Both the position numbers and the translations under genes were made by a program. Under the pieces are notes generated by a model that saw nothing but the letters and a program-made list of their open reading frames with translations, was not told where the DNA came from and made no database searches. A stretch of DNA of 64,000 bases from Mesobacillus sp. S13 (lineage in GTDB: Bacteria; Bacillota; Bacilli; Bacillales; Cytobacillaceae): positions 668,001-732,000 of the forward strand of contig NZ_CP084622.1 of assembly GCF_020422885.1 (NCBI RefSeq). The letters are read 5' to 3'. Positions 8,968 through 17,846 of this stretch are shown here, in pieces; position 1 is the first letter of the stretch; every line of letters begins with the position of its first letter.

Positions 8968-9747
8968 ATGTCTTCGGAGGTATTATTGATTAACGGCCTG
9001 ACAAAATCGTATGGCAGCAAAGAGGTGCTGAAAGGCATCGATTTAAAGGTTAATAGTGGAGAAATCATTGGATATATAGGGCCGAATGGCGCGGGAAAAA
9101 GTACGACGGTAAAACTGATGCTCGGTCTTGAAGAAGGATATTCCGGCAAGATTGAGATTTTTGGGAAGGATATCGCCGGACAGGGCGGCGACTATAAACA
9201 GAGAATCGGTTACATTCCCGAAACGTCGGAAATGTATGATTCGCTAACGGCCCAGGAGTATTTGACGTTCGTTGCCGAGCTGTATGGCATGGATTATGAC
9301 GATGCCGACCGGAAAGCGGAGCAGCTGTTTGATGTGTTTGGCCTGAGTGATGTCTACCATTCGCGGATCTCATCCTTTTCCAAAGGGATGAGACAGAAGA
9401 CGCTGATTGTATCTAGTTTCTTACATAACCCCGATTTGCTGTTCCTGGATGAACCGTTGACTGGCCTGGATGCAAATAGTGTGATGGTGTTCAAAGAAAT
9501 CCTTGCCCGGTTCGCAGCTGAGGGGAAGACGATTTTTTATTCGTCCCATATCATGGATGTCGTTGAGAAGATCAGCAACCGGATTGTCCTGCTGCACGGC
9601 GGCCATATTGTGGCGAATGGAAGTTTTGAAGAATTGAAGTCTCAGAGCAAGGCGGGTTCGCTGGAGAATATTTTCAACCAGATGACCGGTTTCCATGAGC
9701 ATGAGGACCGTGCCGCTGAATTTGTATCCATTGTCAGGGAGGGGTGA
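8968..9747 (+). CDS. ABC-2 type ATP-binding protein
   Basis: A 259-residue ATPase of the drug/Na-export (CcmA/NatA-like) class. It has Walker A GPNGAGKST (about 37-45), Q-loop YIPETSEMYDSLT, signature FSKGMRQK, Walker B LLFLDEPLTGLD and switch His SSHIMD. The ATG at 8968 was chosen because GGGGGGAGAG sits just upstream; the frame extends 45 bases further without a ribosome site. The stop overlaps the start region of the permease (coupled translation), so the two form one exporter at the cytoplasmic membrane. The substrate is unknown. Confidence 0.92.
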   Translation: MSSEVLLINGLTKSYGSKEVLKGIDLKVNSGEIIGYIGPNGAGKSTTVKLMLGLEEGYSGKIEIFGKDIAGQGGDYKQRIGYIPETSEMYDSLTAQEYLTFVAELYGMDYDDADRKAEQLFDVFGLSDVYHSRISSFSKGMRQKTLIVSSFLHNPDLLFLDEPLTGLDANSVMVFKEILARFAAEGKTIFYSSHIMDVVEKISNRIVLLHGGHIVANGSFEELKSQSKAGSLENIFNQMTGFHEHEDRAAEFVSIVREG

Positions 9748-9749
9748 CG

Positions 9750-11363
9750 ATGGAGAACTTTTTCATATTAAAGCTGCTTGATTTGTTCAAACCTCTCTTT
9801 TTAAAAATGGGTGTAGAGTACAAGACGATGCGGCGGATTCTTCAGGTCAAGCTGACAATGGACCAGCGCCGCAAGCCGACCGTGTTCAATCAATCCCGAA
9901 AGAAGAAGGATAAGCCGGAGACGAATGAGTTTTTCAAGTCTTTGTGGATCTATGGCTTGTTTGGTTTGATGCTGATCCCGTTTTTATTTTTAAATGATAA
10001 CTATCTGTTCCAGGTATCCATCCTGTTCAGTATCTTCATGTTCATCATCATGACGACACTGATTTCCGATTTTTCATCGGTGCTGCTCGACTTGCGGGAT
10101 AAAAGTGTCCTCGACACCAAGCCAGTCAAGTCAAAGACAGTGAGTATGGCGAAATTGCTGCATGTGACGATTTATTTGCTGTACATCACCCTTGCCACAA
10201 CAATGATTCCATTGGTAGTCAGCGTAATCTTTAAAGGGATTTTATTCACAGGCCTGCTGCTCGTTTCATTTGCGCTGGCCGATGTCTTCATCATCGCGTT
10301 CACGGCGCTGCTGTATTTATTCATTTTGCGATATTTTGACGGTGAAAAGCTAAAGGATATCATCAACTATGTCCAGATTGCCTTATCTGTTGGGGTCATG
10401 ATTGGCTACCAGGTCGTGGCGCGTTCTTTTGAATTGGTGAATCTAGACTATCATCTGGATTTCGCCTGGTGGCAGCTGTTGCTTCCGCCCATGTGGTTTG
10501 CCGGCCTATTCGATGTCCTGCTAGGGGACAACAGGAGTTTCGGCAATCTGATTTTGACCCTTTTAGCTGTGCTTGGACCTATTGTTTCCATCCTTTTGTA
10601 TGTGAAAATGATTCCGGACTTCGAACGCAATTTGCAAAAGCTGACCGCTCAGACCGGCAAGAAAAAAGCAAGCGGCATGTGGAAGGTCTTTCGTTCCTTG
10701 CCTTTCTTTATCTCCAAAGAGGAGCTGCCATTTTTCCGGTTCACGAGGATCATGATGAAAAACGAGCGCGATTTCAAGCTGAAGGTGTATCCTTCCCTCG
10801 GGTTTGCCGTCGTGATTCCGTTTGTGTTCATGTTCAACGGCTATGGAATGATGAGTTTTGAGGAATTCAGGGCGAGCAGCTATTATTTGACCATCTACTC
10901 AGTCATGCTGGTCATCCCGGCATCCGTCATTATGCTTGCGCATTCCGGTTCCTATAAAGGGGGATGGATTTATCAAGTCTCACCGCTGAAAAATCCTTTC
11001 ATTCTTAATAAAGCGGCATTGAAGGCATTCCTTTTCCAGCTATTTTTGCCATTGTTCCTGCTGGTATCGATCATATTTAGCTTTCTGTTCGGGCTGAGAG
11101 TCCTTGATGACCTGCTTGCCGTATTAGTGGCAGCGTTGATTTTTACAGTGCTCTGCTATCTCGCAGGAGAAAAGGAACTAGCCTTTTCACAGCCATTTGA
11201 CGCCGTAAAGCAAAGTGGGGATATCAGGTTGTTCCTGCTGATGTTAATCATCCCCGTCTTCGTGGGGCTGCACTATTTAGCGTTGAAGGTGCCATTCGGA
11301 GCTATGGGTTATGTTGTTCTGCTGCTTGTATTGAATTTGCTGTTATGGAAGAGGTTGAAATGA
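9750..11363 (+). CDS. large ABC exporter permease, ABC-2 like
   Basis: A polytopic protein of about 537 residues with a basic, soluble N-terminal 60 residues, then about 12 hydrophobic segments from residue 70 to the end. It follows its ATPase by overlap (GTGA at 9744-9747). ATG 9750 fits the GGGAGGGG ribosome site best, and GTG 9744 is an alternative start. The sequence resembles unassigned Firmicute ABC exporter membrane subunits that travel with NatA-like ATPases. No catalytic motif is expected. Function inferred from context: membrane half of an efflux system. Confidence 0.8.
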   Translation: MENFFILKLLDLFKPLFLKMGVEYKTMRRILQVKLTMDQRRKPTVFNQSRKKKDKPETNEFFKSLWIYGLFGLMLIPFLFLNDNYLFQVSILFSIFMFIIMTTLISDFSSVLLDLRDKSVLDTKPVKSKTVSMAKLLHVTIYLLYITLATTMIPLVVSVIFKGILFTGLLLVSFALADVFIIAFTALLYLFILRYFDGEKLKDIINYVQIALSVGVMIGYQVVARSFELVNLDYHLDFAWWQLLLPPMWFAGLFDVLLGDNRSFGNLILTLLAVLGPIVSILLYVKMIPDFERNLQKLTAQTGKKKASGMWKVFRSLPFFISKEELPFFRFTRIMMKNERDFKLKVYPSLGFAVVIPFVFMFNGYGMMSFEEFRASSYYLTIYSVMLVIPASVIMLAHSGSYKGGWIYQVSPLKNPFILNKAALKAFLFQLFLPLFLLVSIIFSFLFGLRVLDDLLAVLVAALIFTVLCYLAGEKELAFSQPFDAVKQSGDIRLFLLMLIIPVFVGLHYLALKVPFGAMGYVVLLLVLNLLLWKRLK

Positions 11364-11371
11364 AGAGAGAG

Positions 11372-11411
11372 GGCGGTACCCTGTGAGTCTTTCTCATAGG
11401 ACCGTTTTCCA
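11372..11411 (+). terminator. probable terminator after the ABC-2 permease
   Basis: An imperfect stem, CGGTACCCTGTGAG against CTCATAGGACCG, followed by TTTTCCATTTT. It is weaker than the other terminators in the window. Confidence 0.5.
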
Positions 11412-11456
11412 TTTTACTTAGGATAAGTAAGTTTCTTGTCTCGAAGGAGAACCATC

Positions 11457-11870
11457 ATGAAGTACTTTTTTAGAGTAAATGCCATCAGTATTTTGTACGC
11501 TCTAATGGTGTTTTTCCCAGTTGAACTTATGGTGAATGTATATCGAATAAACAGGTTAACAAACTGGAGAGTTGATACGGTCAATCTTTTGACTGGCGTA
11601 ATGATTCTATTTGAAATAACAGCTGGCTCACTTCTGATGATTTCTTTAACAAATAAGTGGCTGGGCAGAAGAAAGGCGAACTATTGGACCATTGTCCTGT
11701 GGATACCTTATTTTGTGCTTTTTCTGTATATATTCGCTTCATTATTTCCAATCACTTATGGTGGAGATGACCCGAATCCTGTAACTGGTTTATTCATCAT
11801 AGGGGGATTGCTCGCACATCCATTGTATATTTTCCTGCTCAACTTGTTCGTGATCACAGCTGATGAATAA
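11457..11870 (+). CDS. small four-helix membrane protein, unknown function
   Basis: A 137-residue protein with four hydrophobic segments near residues 5-25, 43-65, 77-100 and 110-132, short loops, and a cytosolic RRK stretch at about 72-74. I do not recognise a family. The ATG at 11457 follows AAGGAGAACCATC, which is a strong reason to start here rather than at the upstream TTG. It is a single gene, followed by a T-rich weak terminator near 11940-11975. Confidence 0.65.
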   Translation: MKYFFRVNAISILYALMVFFPVELMVNVYRINRLTNWRVDTVNLLTGVMILFEITAGSLLMISLTNKWLGRRKANYWTIVLWIPYFVLFLYIFASLFPITYGGDDPNPVTGLFIIGGLLAHPLYIFLLNLFVITADE

Positions 11871-12057
11871 TACCATCAAAGCATGGGAATTGAACTGCCA
11901 CGTAAATGTTAGTATTTTAGTCTGACAATAACGGGACAGTTCAGGTCCTGTGCTTCTTTTTTTTACATCATTGGGCCGTAAAAAACTGGATTATCCATAA
12001 GTGACAAGCGCTTTGTCGCGATTGACACAATGTTTTCACCATTGCTTATGTTATATG

Positions 12058-12075
12058 TAGACCGATTGTTATAAT
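12058..12075 (+). promoter_or_regulatory. promoter and half-operator upstream of the TetR gene
   Basis: TAGACC at 12058-12063 matches one arm of the operator before the neighbouring NmrA gene. The second arm is degenerate (GATTGT). TATAAT at 12070-12075 is a good -10 box. The placement suggests autorepression, but the site is weak. Confidence 0.4.
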
Positions 12076-12097
12076 ATAAAAATGTGGGGTGAGTGAT

Positions 12098-12658
12098 GTG
12101 AAGGAGACTTCTAAGGATAAATTAATCAGCACGGCATCACGGCTGTTTCAGCTGCAGGGTTACCATGGTACCGGACTGAATCATATTTTAAAAGAAAGCG
12201 GTGCTCCGAAGGGTTCTTTATACTATTACTTTCCTGATGGAAAGGAACAGCTTGCGGTTGAGTCTGTGGAATTGACTGCTGAGCATGTCAGGGAACGCAT
12301 TAAGCGCGGGTTGGATCAAAAAACAGATGCCGCTGAAGCGATTCAGGACTTTATTGAAAAAATGGCAGAACAATATCAACATGATGCCATCCAAGAAGGA
12401 GTCCCCATTGCAGCAGTCGCACTTGAGACCGCTCTTTTCAGCGAACGAATTCGAAAAGCCTGCCAAAATGGCTATGAGAGTTTCCAGCAAGTGTTTACCG
12501 ACAAATTGCTTGAATCGGGATATGAAGAAGACAGGGCGAGAGAACTTGGAATAGTCATCAACAGCATGATTGAGGGAGCTTCTCTGCTATCTTTTACAAT
12601 GGGTAACAATGAACCGCTGTTATTGGCGGCTAAAAATATTCCGGCACTCTTGAAGTGA
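12098..12658 (+). CDS. TetR/AcrR family regulator (LmrA/YxaF type)
   Basis: A repressor of about 186 residues with an N-terminal TetR helix-turn-helix. ISTASRLFQLQGYHGTGLNHILKESGAPKGSLYYYFPDGKEQL is characteristic of the LmrA/YxaF branch, which in B. subtilis represses multidrug and quercetin-detoxification genes at TAGACC-type sites. The C-terminal ligand domain is all-alpha. The GTG at 12098 is favoured by GGGGTGAG five bases upstream; a GTG nine bases earlier lacks a ribosome site. It is followed by its own terminator and then an operator-like palindrome ahead of an NmrA-type gene, its likely target. Confidence 0.85.
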   Translation: MKETSKDKLISTASRLFQLQGYHGTGLNHILKESGAPKGSLYYYFPDGKEQLAVESVELTAEHVRERIKRGLDQKTDAAEAIQDFIEKMAEQYQHDAIQEGVPIAAVALETALFSERIRKACQNGYESFQQVFTDKLLESGYEEDRARELGIVINSMIEGASLLSFTMGNNEPLLLAAKNIPALLK

Positions 12659-12676
12659 GTAGTGCTGGGATTTTTT
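12641..12676 (+). terminator. terminator overlapping the TetR stop codon
   Basis: Stem CCGGCACT/AGTGCTGG (one G-T pair) followed by a T-run. The stop codon lies in the loop. Confidence 0.7.
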
Positions 12677-12691
12677 GAAAAGTGAATTATA

Positions 12692-12703
12692 TAGACTGGT
12701 CTA
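12692..12703 (+). promoter_or_regulatory. candidate TetR-family operator
   Basis: The 12-bp inverted repeat TAGACTGGTCTA (arms TAGAC/GTCTA) lies 24 bases before the NmrA start codon. It has the form of LmrA/YxaF boxes (TAGACC-GTCTA core). It is the natural site for the TetR protein encoded just upstream. Confidence 0.65.
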
Positions 12704-12726
12704 CAAAAATGATAAGGTGGATGAAC

Positions 12727-13572
12727 ATGACAATATTAGTGACTGGTTTCAATGGCAAGGTTGGTTATGAAGTAGCGGAGAAATTAAAGGACAGGGAAGT
12801 CTCAATGAAATGTGGTGTCCGGAATGTGGACCGGGCAAGGGAGCGGCATGGTTCAGCGTTCGATTTTGTCGCCCTCGATTTTTCAAAGCCAGATACTTTC
12901 GAGGAGGCGTTGGAAGGAATTAATGGGATTTTCCTGATGTACCCGCCTGGAGAGCGTATCGAGTTTGAAGCCTTTATCACACTGGCCAAGCAGAAGGGCG
13001 TCCGCCATATTGTCTACCTTTCAGTGAAGGACGTCCAATTCATGCCATTCATCCACCATTTTAAAAATGAAAAATTAATAAAAAAGGCTGGAATTCCTTA
13101 TACATTTTTGCGGGCAGGCTACTTCATGCAAAATTTGAATGACTTCTTACTCAAAGAGCTAAAAGAGCGAAAACGCATCTTTGTGCCTGCAGGAAATGGG
13201 AAGACGAGCTTTGTCGATGCCAGGGATATTGCCGAGGTTGCGGCGATTGCCTTGACTGATCCGACAGGGCACAGCAATAAAAATTACGTCATCACCGGAA
13301 AGGAAGCGCTGGATTTTTATGAAGTGGCCAGGATCATGTCAGAAGTGATGAATACGAAGGTTGAGTACTCTAACCCTTCCGTAAAAGAGTTTAAAGATTA
13401 TATGATCTCTACGGGAAATGATGAGAGTTTTATCAATGTGGTTGCCGGCATCCACATGCCGACGAAATTGGGCCTGGCAAAAGGCATAAAGCATGACTTT
13501 GAAAAGGTAACTGGGAAGGAACCATTAAGCATCAGGAAGTATATCGAGGATTACAAAGAAGTATGGCTTTAG
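12727..13572 (+). CDS. NmrA/SDR-type NAD(P)-binding oxidoreductase
   Basis: A 281-residue Rossmann-fold protein of the atypical short-chain dehydrogenase (NmrA/QorB-like) group. The nucleotide-binding motif is VTGFNGKVGYEVA (about 5-17). Downstream elements RHIVYLSVKDVQ and YTFLRAGYFMQN are typical of this family. Members reduce quinones or act as redox sensors. The ATG at 12727 has AAGGTGG six bases upstream. It lies 24 bases beyond an operator palindrome and next to a TetR gene, so induced quinone or electrophile detoxification is a reasonable inference, not shown. Confidence 0.83.
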   Translation: MTILVTGFNGKVGYEVAEKLKDREVSMKCGVRNVDRARERHGSAFDFVALDFSKPDTFEEALEGINGIFLMYPPGERIEFEAFITLAKQKGVRHIVYLSVKDVQFMPFIHHFKNEKLIKKAGIPYTFLRAGYFMQNLNDFLLKELKERKRIFVPAGNGKTSFVDARDIAEVAAIALTDPTGHSNKNYVITGKEALDFYEVARIMSEVMNTKVEYSNPSVKEFKDYMISTGNDESFINVVAGIHMPTKLGLAKGIKHDFEKVTGKEPLSIRKYIEDYKEVWL

Positions 13573-13598
13573 GGATTTTTAAAAAATTCTTCAGAATG

Positions 13599-13628
13599 GA
13601 GAGTGACCAATGGGCGCTCTCTTTTTTT
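13599..13628 (+). terminator. terminator after the NmrA gene
   Basis: Stem GAGAGTG/CGCTCTC followed by seven Ts. Confidence 0.75.
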
Positions 13629-13717
13629 GTGCATTTTAATCATTTATTAATAATTTCATAAGAGCATTTTAGGTTTTTGTTGGCAGAATAAAGAATGTAA
13701 AAGGGAGGCAATGACCT

Positions 13718-14629
13718 ATGAAAAAGCCGATTGTGGAGATAAAGAATTTAAAGAAAGTGATTGGAGATAAAACGATTATCCATGGAATCAGCATGGATGT
13801 GTTTCCTGGTGAGGTGTTTGGGTTCCTGGGGCCGAATGGTGCGGGGAAGACGACGACAATCCGGATGATGGTCGGGTTGATGGGAATCACGGAAGGTGAA
13901 GTGCTAATCAATGGTTACAGCATACAGAAAAACTTTGAGAAGGCGATTTCGCATGTTGGCGGAATCATTGAAAATCCAGAGATGTATAAGTTCCTTTCAG
14001 GTTATGATAATTTGCTTCAATATGCGCGGATGCTGCCGGTTCCGGTGAAGAAGGAAAGAATCAATGAAATCGTGAAGCTGGTCGGGCTCGAGAAGCGAAT
14101 CCATGAAAAGGTGAAGGGCTATTCGCTCGGAATGAGGCAGAGGCTCGGACTCGCACAGGCCTTATTGCATTCTCCGGCTTTATTGATCCTTGATGAGCCG
14201 ACAAACGGCCTGGACCCTGCCGGAATCAGGGAAATCCGCACATATATAAGGAAGATTGCCCATGAGGAAGGAATCGCTGTGTTTGTATCCAGCCACATGC
14301 TTTCGGAAATGCAAATGATGTGTGACCGGATTGGCATCATCCAGGATGGCCATCTGGTGAGTGTGGAAAGTGTCGGGGAATTTGTTGGAGATAAGGTGAA
14401 CACGGTGATTGAAGTGGAACCGCTTGAAAAAGCCAAGGAGTTTATTGAAAATACACTTCCTGAACTCAATCCGAAGATTAATGGGAATGAGCTGCAGGTT
14501 TCTGCCAGCCGTGAAAACATACCAGCACTTGTTAAGGCGCTTGCGGAAAATGAATTCAGTATCTATAAAATCTCTTCCGGGAATAAGACATTGGAGGAAA
14601 AATTCCTGGAAATGACGGAGGGGAAATAA
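13718..14629 (+). CDS. BcrA/YhcH-like ABC transporter ATP-binding protein
   Basis: A 303-residue ATPase of the bacitracin/lantibiotic immunity class. It has Walker A GPNGAGKTTTIRMMVGL (about 39-55), Q-loop IENPEMYKFLSGYDNL, signature YSLGMRQRLGLAQAL, Walker B LLILDEPTNGLDPAGI and switch SSHMLSEMQ. A C-terminal extension of about 80 residues (from about 220) is typical of BcrA-like subunits. It is joined without a gap to its permease gene, and a two-component system lies just downstream. GGGAGG precedes the ATG. Confidence 0.92.
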   Translation: MKKPIVEIKNLKKVIGDKTIIHGISMDVFPGEVFGFLGPNGAGKTTTIRMMVGLMGITEGEVLINGYSIQKNFEKAISHVGGIIENPEMYKFLSGYDNLLQYARMLPVPVKKERINEIVKLVGLEKRIHEKVKGYSLGMRQRLGLAQALLHSPALLILDEPTNGLDPAGIREIRTYIRKIAHEEGIAVFVSSHMLSEMQMMCDRIGIIQDGHLVSVESVGEFVGDKVNTVIEVEPLEKAKEFIENTLPELNPKINGNELQVSASRENIPALVKALAENEFSIYKISSGNKTLEEKFLEMTEGK

Positions 14630-15580
14630 ATGAGCCATTTTTTCAGATTGGTGCATAATGAGAATATAAAAATATATAAGCGGGCGGGAACATGGGTGAT
14701 GATCGGGATCATGGTTCTCGTCGTGGCCCTTGTTGGTATTTTTACAAAGTTTGTGTTGGATCCTGGCGGAAATGCTGATTGGAAGGCTCAGCTGAGCGCT
14801 GAGAATGCACAGTTGACAGAAAGTGTAGAGTCGACGCCAATGCTTGAAGCGCAAAAGCGAATGATGAAAGAAAGGATTGCCTTGAATGAGTATCGGATCG
14901 AAAATGATGTTGCACCAATCGAACGGGATTCACTTTGGGGCTATATGGTGGATGCGACGACATTCACCGGAATCGCGGCTTTGTTCACGATTGTGATTGC
15001 CGCTGGAATGGTGGCGAGTGAATTTTCCTGGGGAACCGTCAAGCTGTTGCTCATTCGCCCGGTCAGCAGGACGAAAATCCTTCTGGCAAAATACGCGTCG
15101 ACCTTGATGTTCGCACTCTTAATGCTACTATTATTGTTCAGCGCATCCTTTCTGTTTGGAACCCTCTTTTTCGGGCTCGGCGGTGCAGAAACACCATACC
15201 TGGCCTATAGCAATGGACAGGTCGTCGAGCAGAATATGGTCACCCATATCATCCAGCTGTTTGGCTTCAGGAGCATCGACCTTGTCATGATGGTGACTCT
15301 TGCTTTCATGATTTCGACCGTCTTCCGGAGCAGCTCGCTCGCGATTGGGATTTCTTTGTTCCTTATGTTTACGGGACCGCAGCTCGTCCAGCTTTTAAGC
15401 CAGTACGACTGGGCAAAATTTATCCTGTTCGCGAACACGGACTTGCAGCAGTACACAACGGGCACACCGCTTGTTGAAGGAATGACGATGACGTTTTCCA
15501 TTGTCATGCTGTTGATTTACTTCGCGTTGTTCGCTTTTCTGTCACTGTACATTTTTAAAAAGCGTGACGTTGCGGCTTAA
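14630..15580 (+). CDS. ABC-2 permease (BcrB/YhcI-like)
   Basis: A 316-residue membrane subunit with one segment near residues 20-42 and an extracytoplasmic helical loop at about 50-100 rich in Glu, Gln and Met. Five further segments lie between about 115 and 310. The motif SEFSWGTVKLLLIRPVSRTKILLAKY (about 130-155) is typical of ABC-2 drug/peptide exporters. It starts directly after the ATPase stop. Together they form a BcrAB-type efflux pump whose usual substrates are cell-wall-targeting peptides; this substrate is inferred only. Confidence 0.88.
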   Translation: MSHFFRLVHNENIKIYKRAGTWVMIGIMVLVVALVGIFTKFVLDPGGNADWKAQLSAENAQLTESVESTPMLEAQKRMMKERIALNEYRIENDVAPIERDSLWGYMVDATTFTGIAALFTIVIAAGMVASEFSWGTVKLLLIRPVSRTKILLAKYASTLMFALLMLLLLFSASFLFGTLFFGLGGAETPYLAYSNGQVVEQNMVTHIIQLFGFRSIDLVMMVTLAFMISTVFRSSSLAIGISLFLMFTGPQLVQLLSQYDWAKFILFANTDLQQYTTGTPLVEGMTMTFSIVMLLIYFALFAFLSLYIFKKRDVAA

Positions 15581-15595
15581 GCTTAACTATGGTAT

Positions 15596-15635
15596 GAAAG
15601 AGGAAACCGCTTTTGTGGTTTCCTTTCATTTTTTT
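15596..15635 (+). terminator. terminator between the ABC pair and the two-component genes
   Basis: Stem GAAAGAGGAAACCGC/GTGGTTTCCTTTC with a TTTT loop and a seven-T tail. The response regulator may therefore depend on read-through or its own promoter. Confidence 0.85.
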
Positions 15636-15649
15636 AAAATAGGGCGGTA

Positions 15650-16357
15650 ATGAGCATGGAAGAAGATTTGATTCTGATTGTTGAAGATGAACGGGAAATT
15701 GCCGAGCTTGTCTCCGATTATCTGGAGGCGGAGGGCTTCGGCAGTATTTTGGCTTATGATGGGCTTGACGGGTTAAACCAATTCAATGAACATCAGCCAA
15801 CGGTGGCGGTGCTAGATGTGATGCTGCCAAAAATGGACGGCATCGAGCTTTGCCGCAGGATCAGGGCGGAGTCGAATATTCCGATTATCATCATGAGTGC
15901 GAAGAAGAGCGATACCGACAAGATTATCGGACTCGGAATTGGCGCGGATGATTATGTGACCAAACCGTTCAGTCCGGGAGAGCTTGTTGCCAGGATAAAA
16001 GCGCAACTTCGGCGGTTCAAGCATTTGTCTGTGCAAAAAGAGCCGGAGAAGGTAATTAGGTTCCCGGGACTTGAGATTAATTTAAAAGAATACACAGTGT
16101 TTTCTGCTGGAAATCAGGTCGAGCTTTCGGCCAAAGAGTTCCAGCTGCTTGCGTTCATGGCAGGCAATAAAGGGCAGGTATTCACAAAAGAACAGCTGCT
16201 CGAGAATGTCTGGGGATACCAGCATGTGGGCGATACGAACACGATCACTGTGTATGTGCGAAAGCTGCGCGAGAAGATTGAATCAGACCCGTCAGAACCA
16301 CAATATATAAAAACGGTCTGGGGAATAGGCTATAAATTCGATGGTGGAAACACATGA
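15650..16357 (+). CDS. OmpR/PhoB-family response regulator
   Basis: A 235-residue regulator. The receiver domain (about 8-120) has acidic residues VEDE, the phosphoacceptor Asp in AVLDVMLPKMDG (about D58), the switch Ser in IIMSAKK and Lys in DYVTKPFSPGEL. The C-terminal winged-helix DNA-binding domain (about 140-232) contains LSAKEFQLLAFM and TNTITVYVRKLREKIE. Its stop overlaps the start of the histidine kinase. It probably senses, through that kinase, the same stress handled by the preceding ABC pair. Confidence 0.95.
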   Translation: MSMEEDLILIVEDEREIAELVSDYLEAEGFGSILAYDGLDGLNQFNEHQPTVAVLDVMLPKMDGIELCRRIRAESNIPIIIMSAKKSDTDKIIGLGIGADDYVTKPFSPGELVARIKAQLRRFKHLSVQKEPEKVIRFPGLEINLKEYTVFSAGNQVELSAKEFQLLAFMAGNKGQVFTKEQLLENVWGYQHVGDTNTITVYVRKLREKIESDPSEPQYIKTVWGIGYKFDGGNT

Positions 16358-17736
16358 GATGGGGGTTGAAGCCGCGGCTGATCTTCGCTTTCATCAGCAT
16401 TATCGTGCTGCCGATTGTGGCATCGATTTTATTTATAACTTTATTTTCTTCAGGTGTGGAACAACAATCAGGGAATGAGGATGAACTGAATATTCTCCTG
16501 TCTGAGGTCAAAAGAACGATTCACGAGAATGCTGATTATCTGGCAGAACCGGCTTTCTTTTACGAAAAGATAAGGCCGCTCCTGAAAAAATATGATATTG
16601 AGCTGACGGTTTTTTCCGCTGAAGGAGCTCCGGTATTTAATTCTGCCGCACATCAAAAACGTGGCGATGCATCTATATGGCCGGATAGGCTTGGGAAGTT
16701 TACTGTAGACATACTGACCGAAGAACAGGGGGAATTGTCTGCGGAAATCCAGGCCAATTCTTTCTCTGTGCCGCCATTCAGGCAGTTTCAAGAAATGATC
16801 TATGCCGTTCTTGGCGGGGTTGCGATCGGGCTGACAGTACTGGCCGCTCTCATTTTGCTGTGGACCTGGTTTATCTCCAGGACGGTCCTTCATCCTTTAA
16901 AGGAAATATATCATGCGACTGAGGAAGTCATTGAAGGGAACCTGGATTATAAAATCAGATACGGAAAACAGGACGAAATCGGCCGGTTCATACAGGGCTT
17001 TAACCTGATGCGTGAGCACCTGAAAAAATCGATCGAGCAAAGGCAGCAATATGAACGGTCGCGAAAGCAGCTGATTGCCAGCATATCGCATGATCTGCGC
17101 ACGCCGCTTGCCTCAATCAAGGGCTATGTTGAGGGCCTTGAAGACGGAATTGCTAAAAATGAAGAGATGCAGAATAAGTATTATCGGGTCATCAAATCAA
17201 AGACCGACCAGCTGGACAGGCTCATTGAAGACTTGTTTGAGTTCTCCAAGTTCGAGCTGGAGCAGCTCTCGATTGATAAGAATCTTGTGAACAGCTCCGA
17301 GTTTTTTCAGGAAGCTTTCCACAGTGCGCAATTGGATTATCGAGGTGTAGAGCTGGTGCTGGCGGGGGCAATGCCATCGGTCAGCCTGAATATCGACAGC
17401 GGCAGGATCAAGCAGGTTATGGTGAACTTGATTGATAATGCCGTCAAGTATGGCGGGACGAAAATCATCATTAAAATCGAGGAACAGGGCAGTTTTATTC
17501 AGGTTAGCATAAAGGATAATGGACAAGGGATAAGTGCAGAAGATCTGCCAAACATCTTCAATCCATTCTTCCGCGTCGAAAAGTCGCGTTCCAGGGAATC
17601 CGGCGGCACGGGCCTTGGCCTTGCGATTGTAAAATACATCATCGAAGCACATGGCGGAGAAATCCAGGTGACAAGCGAACCTGGAAAAGGCAGCGAATTT
17701 ACTTTCACTTTGCCATTGTATCTGAGGCATGGATGA
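16354..17736 (+). CDS. sensor histidine kinase with HAMP domain
   Basis: A 460-residue membrane kinase. Membrane segment 1 is near 7-29, followed by an extracytoplasmic sensor of about 110 residues. Segment 2 is at about 152-175 and a HAMP linker at about 176-230. The H-box is ASISHDLRTPLASIKGYVEGL (His about 244), then N-box MVNLIDNAVKYG, G1 DNGQGISAEDLPNIF and G2 GGTGLGLAIVKYI. It autophosphorylates and transfers to the overlapping OmpR-type regulator. The ATGA overlap shows translational coupling. The ligand is unknown, and the pair's location after a BcrAB-like exporter suggests envelope stress. Confidence 0.95.
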   Translation: MRWGLKPRLIFAFISIIVLPIVASILFITLFSSGVEQQSGNEDELNILLSEVKRTIHENADYLAEPAFFYEKIRPLLKKYDIELTVFSAEGAPVFNSAAHQKRGDASIWPDRLGKFTVDILTEEQGELSAEIQANSFSVPPFRQFQEMIYAVLGGVAIGLTVLAALILLWTWFISRTVLHPLKEIYHATEEVIEGNLDYKIRYGKQDEIGRFIQGFNLMREHLKKSIEQRQQYERSRKQLIASISHDLRTPLASIKGYVEGLEDGIAKNEEMQNKYYRVIKSKTDQLDRLIEDLFEFSKFELEQLSIDKNLVNSSEFFQEAFHSAQLDYRGVELVLAGAMPSVSLNIDSGRIKQVMVNLIDNAVKYGGTKIIIKIEEQGSFIQVSIKDNGQGISAEDLPNIFNPFFRVEKSRSRESGGTGLGLAIVKYIIEAHGGEIQVTSEPGKGSEFTFTLPLYLRHG

Positions 17737-17768
17737 AGCACGGGGACATACCCTGTGCTTTCTTTTTT
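17736..17768 (+). terminator. terminator overlapping the kinase stop
   Basis: Stem AAGCACGGG/CCCTGTGCTT followed by TCTTTTTT. Confidence 0.75.
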
Positions 17769-17846
17769 GTCTGAATACTAAGTTTATTGCATGGAATAAT
17801 ATGTTAAAATTTGAGTGAAGTCTTAAATGAAATTGGAGCGATTGAA

